54,239 nt of DNA, from positions 1 through 54,239 of the forward strand of contig QANT01001841.1 in NCBI GenBank assembly GCA_003254885.1, read 5' to 3'. Under the pieces are notes generated by a model. The model was not told the origin of the DNA, did not search any database, and saw only the letters and a list, made by a program, of their open reading frames with translations. Shown one piece after another: positions 34,001-45,001 of the stretch. The stretch comes from Purshia tridentata. Lineage: Eukaryota; Streptophyta; Magnoliopsida; Rosales; Rosaceae. How positions within the stretch are numbered: the first letter of the stretch is position 1; each line of letters opens with the position of its first letter. Made by a program: the position numbers and the translations under genes.

Positions 34001-35167
34001 GATTTCACAGGCACCTGGAAAAAGATGAAATAATACGTCATGAAGAATGTACAATAGAAACCCACACTAAAAATCTTCTCTAATACAATATATTTGAAAA
34101 GACCAAATAACTTGCCTGAGAAAGTCCTTTAAGCCGAATTTTTCCTTTAGCATCTCCCAGCACCAAAACTACTGGGCGTTCTGGATCCAAGATGTCATAC
34201 ACATGGTCCTGATAAACCTCATAGGAAGATATAGAAATCGAAGTTCCATTTTTCTCAGCCACTGAAAGAATTTCAGCCATTGCTAGTGATGCTAAACCCG
34301 GTTTCTCGCTAGAACCCTTCAAAACCAAGTGGTTTAAATCAGTATAATAAAAGCTATTCCCTAAGAAAATAGTGTTAAAGACTGATTTTAGGAGAAATAC
34401 ACTGCACCTGAATTAAGCAAGTCTTTCCACTGCCTCTTGCTCCAAGTGCAATAACAGTGGCATTGCAACCGTCAAGAACAACAGGAATTAGAGGCTTTAC
34501 TTCTCGTGAAAACATTATGTCATTGTCTTCATTTTGCTCATAGCAATAATCCACTTCATAAGACTCTTTACGGCTGCAAGACAAAAGGAAAAATCTTGTC
34601 TACCACAATCTATCACTTAATTAAATCAGAAAATAATAGATACATATTCACGTAAAAAGGAAGGAAAAATTTAATTTATCCAATTATCAGCGCTCTTTGT
34701 TTATGCCTAAAATTTGAAAACCTCAATTCAGTTAAGACGAGTCGCTGCATTAGGTTTATGTGATCAGTCACTTGATTTATCAAGAATTTAACCCAAAAGA
34801 TGATATTCATAGGTGAATTATCTATAAATAAAGAAAAAGATTAAAAAACTTTTTCCACGCTTCTCAGTAAACAAAAAGACCATAAAGCTCATTTTATCAT
34901 AAATTTGTAAGAAAATCCAAAAAATAAGAATCAAGAAGAACCCAAAAATCAAAATTACCTTGCTGAATGTTCTTTGAAAGACAGGGTGACACTCTCAGAG
35001 GCCTCTCCCTCGGGCTTGTTAACAGAGATCCAAGAATCCCCACTTGAAAACTCCGCCTCCGAAGCCGTAAATCCCATGATTTTCGCTACGACTCGGACCT
35101 TTCGAGATGGGTTCGAGTGCTTTGGGGTCTTGGTGCCGTCTGTGTGGTCAGACAAAGACGACGTCAT
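31006..35167 (-). CDS. KIN10-like: Kinesin-like motor protein, KIN-10 type with C-terminal HhH region, 17 exons
   Basis: Microtubule motor related to chromokinesin Kid/KIF22. Exons: 35167-34959, 34573-34408, 34316-34116, 34014-33825, 33715-33510, 33403-33156, 33051-33009, 32702-32649, 32523-32467, 32386-32296, 32200-32126, 32034-31793, 31719-31673, 31540-31519 (22 nt), 31434-31366, 31244-31206 and 31050-31006; 667 aa, all phases consistent. The motor (about 20-345) has VRVVAKIMGF, P-loop GARGSGKT (114-121), SSYEVYQDHVYDIL, switch II DLAGYE and YRESKLTHLLQDSLGG. Switch I reads PRRGHKG (223-229) instead of the usual NxxSSRSH. The C-terminus has a helix-hairpin-helix DNA-binding signature, LKRIKGIGEKRATYILELRE. 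Intron 3 uses a GC donor (CAG|GCAAGT). Exons 10 and 11 lie in a tandem duplication. I start at ATG 35167; an in-frame ATG at 35284 would add 39 hydrophobic residues unlike kinesins. Confidence 0.9.
32015..32350. repeat. Intragenic tandem duplication (about 170 bp) that doubled a kinesin exon
   Basis: Two adjacent units, about 32015-32180 and 32181-32350, align over intron and exon sequence. Shared landmarks are TTCCTTTYCTATG (32015 and 32181), CCAACCTTCTTCAACTAAA (32121 and 32291) and GACACTAGGA (near 32167 and 32337). As a result exon 11 (VTPSVNNSSENALALVEE) is a paralogue of the end of exon 10 (VNPSVNSSSRNSLVLVEE). Both donors are in phase 1, so either exon may be skipped without a frameshift. 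Confidence 0.8.
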
Positions 35168-35623
35168 GTAGAATTTCTCAGCACTTAGAGCTTCTGAAAA
35201 TAGGGTTGGAATTCGAGGTCCAAATTCAAGAGAGATATTTCTCAGACAGTGCACAGAGAGGAGGAGAAAAATGAGAATTGGCAATTGAGATAGAGGTATT
35301 TTGATTTGGTTCTTCTGGTTTTCATATCTTTTTGTCTTTATTTTTTGGTAAGTACCTAATAGCCGTTAGATAGGAGGCTTTGGAGGGAGTTCAAATTTTT
35401 GCTTACGTGGCGCTCCAATACGCTCCCTCAAAAGAATATGAATATTAAATGGGCTTGGACCAAAAAGGAAATGAATATTAAATGGGCCAGCACAGGACAA
35501 CCCAGAACCAGCGGAACAGTTTAATTCACAGCCCAAAAGAACGAACGTGGAACGCTGCGTTTTGTGGTGGTCAGTATTTTTCAGCATCCAATAAACCCAC
35601 GACTCCGATTTGGGTCGGAAGCG
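35168..35623. promoter_or_regulatory. Bidirectional promoter between the kinesin and CHCH-like genes
   Basis: Only 456 bases separate the two divergent start codons. GGGCTTGG/GGGCCAGC and AGCCC elements (TGGGCT at 35451-35456, TGGGCC at 35483-35488, and GCCCA at 35532-35536) resemble site II (TGGGCY) elements that TCP factors bind in promoters of housekeeping and mitochondrial-protein genes. No TATA box is evident near the CHCH gene. Confidence 0.45.
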
Positions 35624-35824
35624 ATGGACGACAAGCCTGAGAAGGTCTCGGAGATGAAGAGCAGCGAGAGGAATAAGATAGTGTCTGCGTGCGACGTTGA
35701 GGCCCTCAAAAAATGCTTGGAGGAGAACAAAGGAGACTACGTCAAGTGCCAGTCACAGATAGATGCCTTCAGGTCTTCATGCGCTTTAAAGAAACCAAAC
35801 CCATCTCTGGAATCTGTACCATAA
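35624..35824 (+). CDS. Small CHCH-like (twin-cysteine) protein
   Basis: Intronless protein of 66 aa. Four cysteines form two pairs, C-x7-C (CDVEALKKC) and C-x10-C (CQSQIDAFRSSC), separated by about ten residues, and are expected to make a disulfide-bonded helical hairpin. This resembles Cox19/CHCH-type proteins of the mitochondrial intermembrane space, imported by MIA40; spacing differs from the textbook twin C-x9-C. The N-terminus is acidic/Lys-rich and lacks a presequence, which fits that import route. The ATG lies after an upstream in-frame GTG-initiated extension, which I reject because GTG starts are not expected. The gene is divergent from the kinesin gene. A role in cytochrome oxidase assembly is inference only. 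Confidence 0.75.
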   Translation: MDDKPEKVSEMKSSERNKIVSACDVEALKKCLEENKGDYVKCQSQIDAFRSSCALKKPNPSLESVP

Positions 35825-36277
35825 GCTAATTTTTGTTGTTTCTCATCTCCCTTTATGTGTTCTTTCAATTTGGGATTTAGTTTTTAGTAATTTTTTTTGG
35901 AATTTTGATTTCTAGCTCTGCGTGATGTCAGAGATATAGGCCTTTTTTAAAGTCTTATTCTATTTGATGTGAAAGTAAAACGCACAACAGAGCTCAAGAC
36001 TGCCCTGTGTTTGATCATTCATCTTTCAAATTCTTAATTAATAATTTAATACCCATCTGGGTTTCTTTATCTTTATTAATTTTCAAATTCTAACTTTGTA
36101 CGATAATCGTTTGCTTGGAATGGAAGCCAAGCTTCTTTCAAGAAATGAAATCCTATCGTTTAATAATACTGAAAGCAAATAACAAGAAAGATATTCACAC
36201 TGTAATCTTTATTCACCAAAAATGCATTGTGTAAACAATAGTTGGTCAGGTAAAATCTACTCTGCAGGTATTACATA

Positions 36278-38389
36278 TCAGCATGCATTACAACTCTTCC
36301 TGCATGTCCCATAGTAATCAGGTGAACCAACCATGAATACAGGGTTCCTTTGACACTCCCCAATGGAAGCCCACTTGGGACAGTTATCGTCTTCATCAGT
36401 GCATTCGCTGCTATCAGAATCGTGTGAGACCTGTTCAATGGCTTTTGCATGAAGGAATTTTGTGGCACACCACATTTCCCCTTCAAGTACAGGGCATCTG
36501 CCATGGGAGCTAGTCTTGTCAGGAGATGCATTAGGATGGAGATTGAAAAACAGGACTGCGTTCCCTCTAATGGGTCTCAAAACGCTGCTACTCTTTCCGC
36601 AATCAGACCAAACCTTGCTCCTCGGCTGAGACAGTTTCAACCATGGTTAACAGATAACAATCAGTTTCAAACCTACAAATAATTAAGGCTTTAAGATAAG
36701 ATAGTTTCTTTCTCACCTCTAAGTCTGGGAATAGAATCTCGCCACCACGAGTGACATTTGAGAGATACAAAAGAACTGTTGCTATCAAGGGCACACTTTG
36801 TTCCAATGTGGATTTGTTACCAAAATAATTGAAATTCTTCTCAGCCTCCTCAAGTCCATAATGCAAAACCTGTAAAGCTCTGCTGTTCTCTGAAGGACAA
36901 ACACAAAGGAGTTTGTAAGGTATGATGTAAAACAAGTCAGCCAGTTCAGGAGTAGAAAACCAGAGCAACAGCACTGAGGGAAGATACCTTTAGGAAGGAA
37001 TGTCCAAGCTGAAATTCTTTCCTCAATCCTTGAAACTATATCATCCTGGAAACCAAAAGACTATTAATAATAAAAAGAGCTATGCGGTCAAGATCAAAGA
37101 AAGAGTTATGAGGTACATGCATCATCCATATTGGATGGCGTACTGGCATGAAATGATTGACAACACAATTTTAATAGTTATTGGTCCAATAAGATCTAAT
37201 TGCCCCCATACCAAGTGTATTCTGAGACCCAACCACACTAACAAGTCAAGGAAAACATGAAAATTTACCTCCATGTTCAAAGGAATATCTACACTTTTAA
37301 GCTCCCTATTTGTGAAGGTGTTTTCTGAATCATAATCTTCTTTCAAAGTTTTTTCGCCTGCACCATGTGCCTAAGCCCAAAACACAATTTAAAAACCATT
37401 AAGCAAGCTTAAACCAATTGATATGTTGAAAGCAAGATGTCAAGGGCATACCAAAGATATAAGGTGGTCACACTCCTCATTTGACAGGAAACCTTTATAT
37501 AAAAAGACCCTATTGCAAGAAGGATCAAGTCAGATTCTTCGAGCAACAAGGCATTGAGCATTTATCGAATCCGAAACTTTATAAGAAATTCATCAATGTA
37601 CCTGACCTTGGTCGCCAAGATAGTTGGACAACCCGTGATGGGTCAATTCTGTTAGAAGGAACAGAGTGGCCCAACTGTATGACAGTTTCTTCCTGGTTGG
37701 CTTCCTTACTCCTCAACTCCTTCCTGCTACAGAAGCCAAATGGTCGCAACAGAAAAGTAATGACAAAAAGATTAGAAAAACACAAAGGAAAGAAAGAAAG
37801 AAAGAAGAAACACTTCCCTCAGTTTGTGACAGCATTATTCTACATATTTAGCAACTCAGATTAACAAAAATAAAAACATAGCTCAGAATATAATCTTCTG
37901 CCGTGTCTAGAGCGCATTAGAGAAACGCATATGAAGCATATAAAAAGTTTCATATAAATGAGTAACAGTTAGGCAGTGAATGGGGAAAAGGATATAATAA
38001 TTTCAGGCTTTCAGCAAAACGTAATCACATCCACACAATTATATAATAAAAGGCGCATGTGTACATGAATAGACAAAAACCCAGATGATTAACACCAAGA
38101 ATTTCAAGCCTCTGTACCCAGAACAGCTAATTTTAGAATATACATGGATAATATTCAACGATGCCCATTAATGAATTAGCGTGGAAAGAAGGCTGGATGT
38201 CAGAACTGATCAACCAAGAATTGCAGAATCTAGTAACAAATCTATGATAACCTTTAACGTAAGTTTGAGTAATAAATGAAATGAAGCTGCAAAAAGAAGA
38301 TTGAGATGAATTTCTTACACTTGGGCAGAGGAGCTGGAGAAGGAAGATGTAAACGCCAAAAGAAGAAGGATAGAGACAAGGGAAGCCAT
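36278..38389 (-). CDS. P4H12-like: Prolyl 4-hydroxylase-like protein with ShKT domain, catalytic residues lost, seven exons
   Basis: Member of the plant prolyl 4-hydroxylase family, which hydroxylates Pro in cell-wall extensins and arabinogalactan proteins in the ER/Golgi. Exons: 38389-38319, 37726-37607, 37509-37452, 37370-37269, 37045-36988, 36889-36717 and 36625-36278, giving 309 aa. A hydrophobic signal sequence (about residues 1-22) starts at MASLVSILLLLAF. Then come VVQLSWRPRVFLYKGFLSNE, the oxygenase domain (about 60-250) and a C-terminal six-Cys ShKT domain (about 269-309, ending YYGTCRKSCNAC). The iron-binding H-x-D is replaced by N155-F-N157 (family PHYDYF, here KNFNYF). The distal His is kept (H235), but the 2-oxoglutarate Lys ten residues later is Met245. 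A normal Fe/2OG reaction is therefore unlikely. The Arabidopsis P4H-12-like group may share part of this loss. The frame and splice sites are intact, so the protein appears maintained. Confidence 0.9.
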
Positions 38390-39132
38390 TGGAGATTGAG
38401 AAGATACTCGTTACTCTTATATAGCCAACAGAATTTCCCAAATAGAAAAACTGAACCTGTTCTTGTGCGTCAAATTAATATATCGGGGCTGGTGATCTGG
38501 GTGGTGCTTTGCCTCTGATAGAACCAATGCTCTAAAATGGCTCAAAAGAAAAAAAACCAATGCCTTTTAACTTTAACCCAATGCAACGGAACAATGTTTT
38601 AATTTTTATTTATTTTTTAATCCATTAAATGGTTTCCGTGCATTCGCTCACACCCACGTTGGTTTGTTTATAATTGTTTTCAAGGAAGAATGTTCATACA
38701 AAAAAAATAAGTTCTAACGTATTTTCCAACGGATTGTTGCATTTGTAAAACATGTATTTTATTTTCGTCGGAGTTGGGGAAGTGGCCATGGGAACACCAC
38801 ATGCAAGGAAGGTGTGGCTGGATTCCATTTCCAGAATTTTTTGTAGTTATTTTAATTTTAAAAAAGTAGTTTTTATTTGCTTTAAATAAGGGTAAAACCT
38901 TTGGCCAAAAAAAAGGGTAAAACCAGAAATTTTGATTTAAATAAAAAATGGCTGTAGGGTTTGTTTAAGTAAATTTTGAGAATGCAGTTTGCCGTAAACT
39001 TATTATTATTTTCTCTATGCTTCTACCTGAAAAAATTACATTAATGATCATCACTACCAATCAACAAAATAACGATAACAACAACAATGTCAATAATGAT
39101 TCACTCCTCTTTCATCTCTCCTTTTCTTTCCT
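38390..39132. promoter_or_regulatory. Promoter region of the P4H-like gene
   Basis: On the minus strand TATATAA (38423-38417) lies only about 30 bases before the ATG. If it is used, the 5' leader would be almost absent, so transcription probably starts elsewhere or at the ATG itself. The rest of the spacer, up to the 3' end of the lipase gene at 39133, is AT-rich and holds no gene. Confidence 0.4.
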
Positions 39133-42100
39133 TTAAAACCGTACTACAAATGTCTTGCTTTTCTTAGTTGAACCAAAAGAAGATTCCCCACTTGATCCAT
39201 ATGAGTGTTCCTCCTCTTCCTGCTCATCAAAAGTTCCATATGGAGATGGTGAATACGCATGAGGCACAGCCAATGTGACAGCTCTCTGTAATGCAGCCTT
39301 GTACTCCTCACTGTGTTCTCTGGCTAACGTCTCCTGCCGCTCCATTTTTTGCTTTGGTGGAATCTCCATAATTTGATCTTTCTCCAACATTAACTGAAGT
39401 CAAGGGGAAAAAAAAGGCACCAGACTAGGATTTTAATTCCAACTACTGCTTGAAAACTGCAAAGTAAGAAAAACTTGATGGAACCTAGCAGGTGATGGGA
39501 GAGATGATGACGAAGAGACACATCAAAAGTTTACACCTGTCCTACCAAAATTTTTCTCCAGAAAATAGAGCCAAATTCCTTTAAGATCTACTTGAGCCAA
39601 AAACTTACATCTAGAGCCCTTTGGGCTTCTCTCTCTATCCAAATGATAGCATGATCTGAAATGGCATTACAAGAAAGAACTATGTGCTCAAATCTCCCAT
39701 CTACTGGCACTGCTGTCTTGACAACTGGGGGAAACCTTCCAAATCTGCAAAAAAAAAAAAAAAAATTGTACATGGGAGGTCCTTTTAACAGCACAAGATC
39801 AACAGTTACTCCCCGCTCAGCAAAATATCTATTAAACTGCTATATCTTTGGTTCAATGTGGATGTGGCAAATCCAGCAGACACAAGGTAGCATTGTATAA
39901 CATCCCTAAAAGGAAAGATTTAGTTAACAGGAGCGGGTAAGCTTTGGTTAGGTACGTTTAGTTTCCCTAATAGTAAACTTGTTATGAGGAATTGAAGTCT
40001 GGATCAAAGACTAAATTTCTGCAGTTAGTTAAGCAGATATTGGCAAAAGTAAACTCATTAATGCCTGACAATACCTAAAAGGCTTTCTCTCAACAATGTG
40101 ATAGAGGCGGCCAGGTGCATACAGCCTCCTTGGATCTTTAAGCATCTTCTCCTCAGGTATACATGTGTCCCTCATGCATCGTAGGCATAGTAGGCATGGC
40201 AAACTGTTTACAGAAATAAAATCCACATCAAACAATATATTGAATTAACATTCACAAGTGAAAACCCAGATAACTAAAAACCCAAAAGTTGGTGTCAACA
40301 CCTAAAACAAGTGTTTCCACTAACACTTTTCTAAGGTTTGAATCATTTGATGATCATGCATTGAGATTATTTTGTCTTTTGTGATCTAAGAATAAATTTT
40401 GGTACTGCTTTGCAAGAATAATGGAATATATTAGCAACCCAAAATGAAATTATAAAGGGCATTTTATTTTCTGTCTAGCTTTGCAAAGGGTATTTGTATT
40501 TATTTTATTGGCCCAATCAGTTGTAAACAAAGCAATGTTTGAAAGGAGTGATCAGAGCCAACCATACCAGAAAAGTGACTTGAAAATGTCTTCCAAGGGT
40601 GTGGCTGTCCGTGGTAAGAAGTCATCCTGGTTCAACATAATGATCACAATCAAATCTAAGGAATGCATTGATAGAATAACTACTTAAAGATTTTAACAAT
40701 CTAATGTATAATGGTTGGATATATCCTTTTAGTTTTTAATTTTTCAAAGAATAAGCTTCCATGCATCATCAACACACATAAGCTTCCAATGCCAATAAAT
40801 TTAAAATCTAAGGCTGCTGAAGTATTATAAGATGCATATTCATTTTAACTTATTGTGCAAACTACAAAATTCTTCTTAACAAGACAAAACATGAAAGAAA
40901 GAAAAAAGATTAAAAACTTGCCTGAAGCACAACAGAATTGATGACGTCTGCGTATCTGACAGCTAAATTCAATGACATACACCTCGCCGGTGCAATAGCA
41001 TAGCCCCTAACCCTCTTCCGGTCAATGTCTCCCAACCTATCCCTATTCTGCACCACCAGCAATGTTAACAATGCTGCTACACCAGACCCTAGGGAGTGTC
41101 CCGCAAAAGTCAAGGTATATTTTGGATACTTCAATACCAAATCTTTCAAAATTTCACATTCTGCATCCAGAACCCATCCAGCAGCCTTCAATAGCCCATT
41201 GTGCACATACCCACCATCAAATTTCCTCTGCCCCAGTTTATTGTCCAATAGGCATGCATAGTCACTCTCTTTTGCCAAGTTAAGGCCTCTGAAGGCAAGA
41301 ACTATATCGGCATGATCATGATCAAGATATAATATATAAGGAGGAGCTTGTCCTTGGGTATCTTCATAAGTTTTTTTCAAAATTAACCAATCTGGGTTAA
41401 TACCATACCCATCAGGGGGTTCCCAAAGGGGTTGACGAAGGTCATCTTCATAAACAGCTAGAATGTAGCGGCAGAGGCGAGGTACAGGCTCAAATTCTTC
41501 AGCAGTAGCAATGCCCCAAGTCTCACTGTCATGGCCTGCTGTGTGGAGGCATCGCTTCCAAGCCCAGCGGGTACATGCCAGACAATAAACGCACTCAAGG
41601 AGAGGACAGCCACATAGGATTGACATTGAGGCCTACAGTCTAATCATACTATGACAGATCAAAACTCACAGATAAAAGCATTCAACAAGAAACTAATAAT
41701 TAAGTAAATTTCAGCAGCACATACTGGAGATAAAAAGAGGGTAATTGAACTATAAATTGGGAATCAAAAGAAAGAGTAGGTAGATTGGACAGAACAAAGA
41801 GGTATGCATTGACTAAAGTCCCAAGATTTCAATGGACTGGGCAAATTATAAAACAGAAAAAAGACGGCCTGGAGATGAAAAAAATACAAACAAGGATGGC
41901 ATCCAAATTCCGGATGGGCTTGCAGAAGAAACACATCAAACAAAATATTCAATGAGGAATTGACTTTAAATAAGCAGAATTAAGGACAACTCTAAACAGA
42001 GCTTGATAATCAGAGCTGTTATTTAAGAAGACCAAGAAGCTGAAACTAGATAATGAACTCAATGGGTATCAACCATTATGGTAATTCTATGCAGTGGAAG

Positions 42101-42557
42101 ATCTTCAGCGACTGACAATCAAACTTTCTACATACAGTAAGACAAAAGTACCCCAAAGAGAACAAAAAATAGAAGAAAGCGACAGATACCCAAGAGCCAG
42201 TTTTCGGTTTTGATCAAGAATATTGGAATCTCAAAGCCCCACGCAAGATTTTTTCTTGGAAACAGAGAGAATTTAACATTGAGACCATGGACTTTCGTTC
42301 TCACAATGGAATTAAGACATGGTTTTTTTAAAAAATAATATCAAAGAGAGAGTATGAATTCGAGCTCAGTTATGACTTATGATATCATAAGAATTATTTG
42401 GTAGTAGATTAAAATTTTTAACGAATACAGAAATGAAATAGAAAGAAAGGGGTGTGTGTACCTGCAAGTCAAAGCCCATGTGAGTTCGCTTCATTACTTC
42501 AAGAAGAGTTGGAAGTGGAAGGAAACATGAAAGTGCACGGTAAAGGCCAATAATCAT
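39133..42557 (-). CDS. Class 3 lipase with mono-/diacylglycerol lipase N-terminal region, six exons
   Basis: Predicted serine lipase acting on mono-/diacylglycerol-type lipids; resembles Arabidopsis At3g14075. Exons: 42557-42462, 41632-40922, 40626-40568, 40203-40075, 39744-39609 and 39393-39133, giving 463 aa. The N-terminus (GLYRALSCFLPLPTLLEVMK) is hydrophobic and is followed by a Cys-rich segment, CGCPLLECVYCLACTRWAWK, which may aid membrane attachment. The alpha/beta-hydrolase domain covers about 100-300, with DIVLAFRGLN before the nucleophile elbow TFAGHSLGSG (Ser212). A second Cys cluster, CLPCLLCLRCMRDTC, follows at about 289-303. The C-terminus is acidic, then Ser/Lys-rich. Intron 2 uses a GC donor (CAG|GCAAGT), forced by the frame. 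The first exon joins in phase 0; without it, the protein would begin at a Met two residues into exon 2. The gene is head-to-head with eL36. Confidence 0.92.
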
Positions 42558-43408
42558 TGTTGGCTCTAACTGGCAGTGTGGCCAGTTACGTAAATTCTCT
42601 AAACTTAAAGTGGCATTTCTTGTCTTTGTAATAAATTAATGATTCACCTTTCTGCTCTACTCTACCGTTCTTATGTCTGAAAGTCTCACGTGCCCCTTCC
42701 ACACTTTGGACTGTTAAAGGTTTTCTGACAAATGGGCTAACGGCCCAGTTTGCTGAGTAAACTTAGTTTAGCGACCTCACATGGTCCCGAAAATGGGCCT
42801 TAATTCACATTGACCAAACTACCCTCAATCTTTTTCTAGTTTCCATTCAAACTCGGTATAAGAATCATGCTCAAACCCAAAACCCTAGTCTTTCTTCAAA
42901 CCCGGCTCAATCTTAGAGATCCTCCAAGCTCTGACCTATCCAAAGGTAAAAACCATAACCCTGATTCCTGATTCATTCCACTTTTCTACCTCGTATAATC
43001 CCATGCTAGTACTTTCCCTGTTTGTTTTCCGAGAAAACATAGGAAGAAAATATTAAATTTTTTGTAATCGATTAACGTCATTGAGTTTCTTATATGCTTT
43101 ATCTCTCTCGTTTGGGTTCTGAATTTTTGGGAAATTATTTTGATATGAAAAATTTTGCGCATTTAAATGTATTATGTTTGTTTGTTGCACAAAAAGAAAC
43201 TATGACTATATATATGTAATGCACTTGGTAATCAAAATCCTGATTTTTCTTTATAGTAAAAATGGGTACTTGATATGATAACATTGTTTTAGCTCTTGTT
43301 GTATTATACTTGGTTTCCAAACATGTGAGATTAATTTTTGTTGGATTTTTAAGGAATTTAAGATTCCCAAACCATCCAAATACTGATTATGTTATTTTGA
43401 AGCAGGTA
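42558..43408. promoter_or_regulatory. Bidirectional promoter and eL36 leader intron
   Basis: The spacer holds three site II elements, TGGGCT (42733-42738), GGCCCA (42742-42747) and TGGGCC (42794-42799), and a telo-box AAACCCTAG (42880-42888). This pair of elements is the known signature of plant ribosomal-protein promoters, bound by TCP and telo-box factors. The non-coding first exon of eL36 appears to end at 42945 (CAAAG|GTAAAA), and the leader intron ends at 43405 (GCAG), three bases before the ATG. The minus-strand lipase gene starts at 42557. Confidence 0.7.
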
Positions 43409-44082
43409 ATGGCTCCACAACAGACAAAATCTGGAATCTTTGTGGGATTGAATAAAGGGCACATAGTGACCAAGAAAGAATTAGCTCCACGCCCCTCTGA
43501 TCGCAAAGGGGTAAGCTGATTTCATGCGTTGTTCGAATTACAAGTCCTATATTTATGTATTTTAAGAATTTTTATTTGGTAAAAGTTCTTATCTTGAAGG
43601 CTGGAAAGATTACTGTATTTTGTAGTTCTATAAAGCATAGGCTGCTGACAATGCTTCACTTTTTTTGTACTGACTTTTTGTTTCCTGGTGCAGAAAACCA
43701 GTAAAAGAGTTCACTTTGTTAGGAACTTGATTCGTGAAGTTGCTGGGTTTGCACCATATGAGAAGAGAATCACTGAACTTCTGAAGGTTGGTAAAGACAA
43801 GCGTGCACTAAAAGTAGCTAAAAGAAAGTTGGGAACCCACAAGAGGGCAAAGAAGAAGCGTGAGGAGATGTCTAATGTTCTCCGCAAGATAAGGTAATCC
43901 ATGTGAAGATTCTGTTTCTTGTATCAGAATGTAACTAAAATCTAGGTTCTTAATTTTTGTATCGTTGGTAACTAACTTACCAAAGAGATGAAAGTGTTTG
44001 AGAATTCATATTATAGTTTCTCATTTGCTTGTGTGAATTTTGATGCAGGGCTGGTGGTGGAGCTGGGGAGAAGAAGAAATAA
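43409..44082 (+). CDS. RPL36: Ribosomal protein eL36 (60S), three coding exons
   Basis: Cytosolic 60S ribosomal protein. Coding exons: 43409-43510, 43694-43893 and 44049-44082, giving 111 aa, the normal length. The sequence is strongly basic and family-typical: [20 protein letters not shown], then [20 protein letters not shown], then [20 protein letters not shown] and the tail [10 protein letters not shown]. All junctions are GT-AG and frames join. The ATG follows a leader-intron acceptor closely (GCAG|GTAATGG). The promoter carries site II elements and a telo-box. Confidence 0.96.
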
Positions 44083-45001
44083 GGCACGTCTGCAGATTGA
44101 ATATGTTAGAAATTCACCTCTGCAATGTTTTTCTAGTCTAAAGCTTGAGAATTTGTCTGTTCTGAATGTGAGAACTGGGAATTGGAAAAATCTTCTTGGC
44201 CATCTTTTTTTGCCTTTGTTATTTTTAAGTTTGGTTTGTCACTGTGGCCAGCCAATTTTGGTTAGAACATTAATTCCAGTTACAACGATTTTTAATTTTT
44301 GTTGTAATCCTCCTCTAGCTAGGATAAATAGCATTTTCTCACTTTCTTACATGGAATGATTGTGTGTTGGTTGCAATATTGCTCCTGCAATGCATTTCTA
44401 TTCTGTAATAAAAAAGCTGCACTCATCATAAAAGCAGGGAGGAAAGATTAAGAATAAAATAAACAACAGATAGAAATAAAACTAATTCTCTGGTAGCATT
44501 ATTTTCCTCATAGGAAATCATTTCTTTTGAAGCTGTTTCCAGATGATCACACTTCCATGTTTAAGGAATTTTCACCATCTTTAATGGATGTGGTGCTATC
44601 AAGATTGCCCTTTGCAAGTAACAACCGGGAAAAAAATATATATTTCATACGGGCACAGTTTACAAATACATGCCATTTATGACGACTAGCTCGGCAAAGA
44701 TAGAGCGTTCAAGAACTACGAAGTAAGTTATTACTGATGCAGAAATACCATTATTCTCGAATTCACTGTTAAAATGTATGATTGTATTTATTACAAAAAA
44801 ATTGATCATCCAACATAGAGTTTTAGTGATGGGTTGTGCTCTTTCACAATCGATTCATAAAACCGCTTTATGTATGTCAGTATCCTGGTACAGGCAAAAT
44901 TGCCATCTAAAAATACAAAGGAAGAAAAAAGATGAATACAAATTACATCTCTGAATTCTCAGCAGCCGATCACCCAAAAAATGTTATTGGAGATGGAGCG
45001 A
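44083..45001. other. Convergent 3' flanks of eL36 and the SLH-domain gene
   Basis: No gene is seen. The left part is the eL36 3' untranslated region and the right part is the 3' end of the minus-strand SLH gene. An open frame of 123 codons (43988-44359) overlaps the last eL36 exon in another frame and is not supported. Confidence 0.6.

Noticed and set aside
35168-35284. Upstream in-frame ATG for the kinesin
   Set aside because: It would add 39 hydrophobic residues not seen in kinesins and leave almost no leader; ATG 35167 fits the family.
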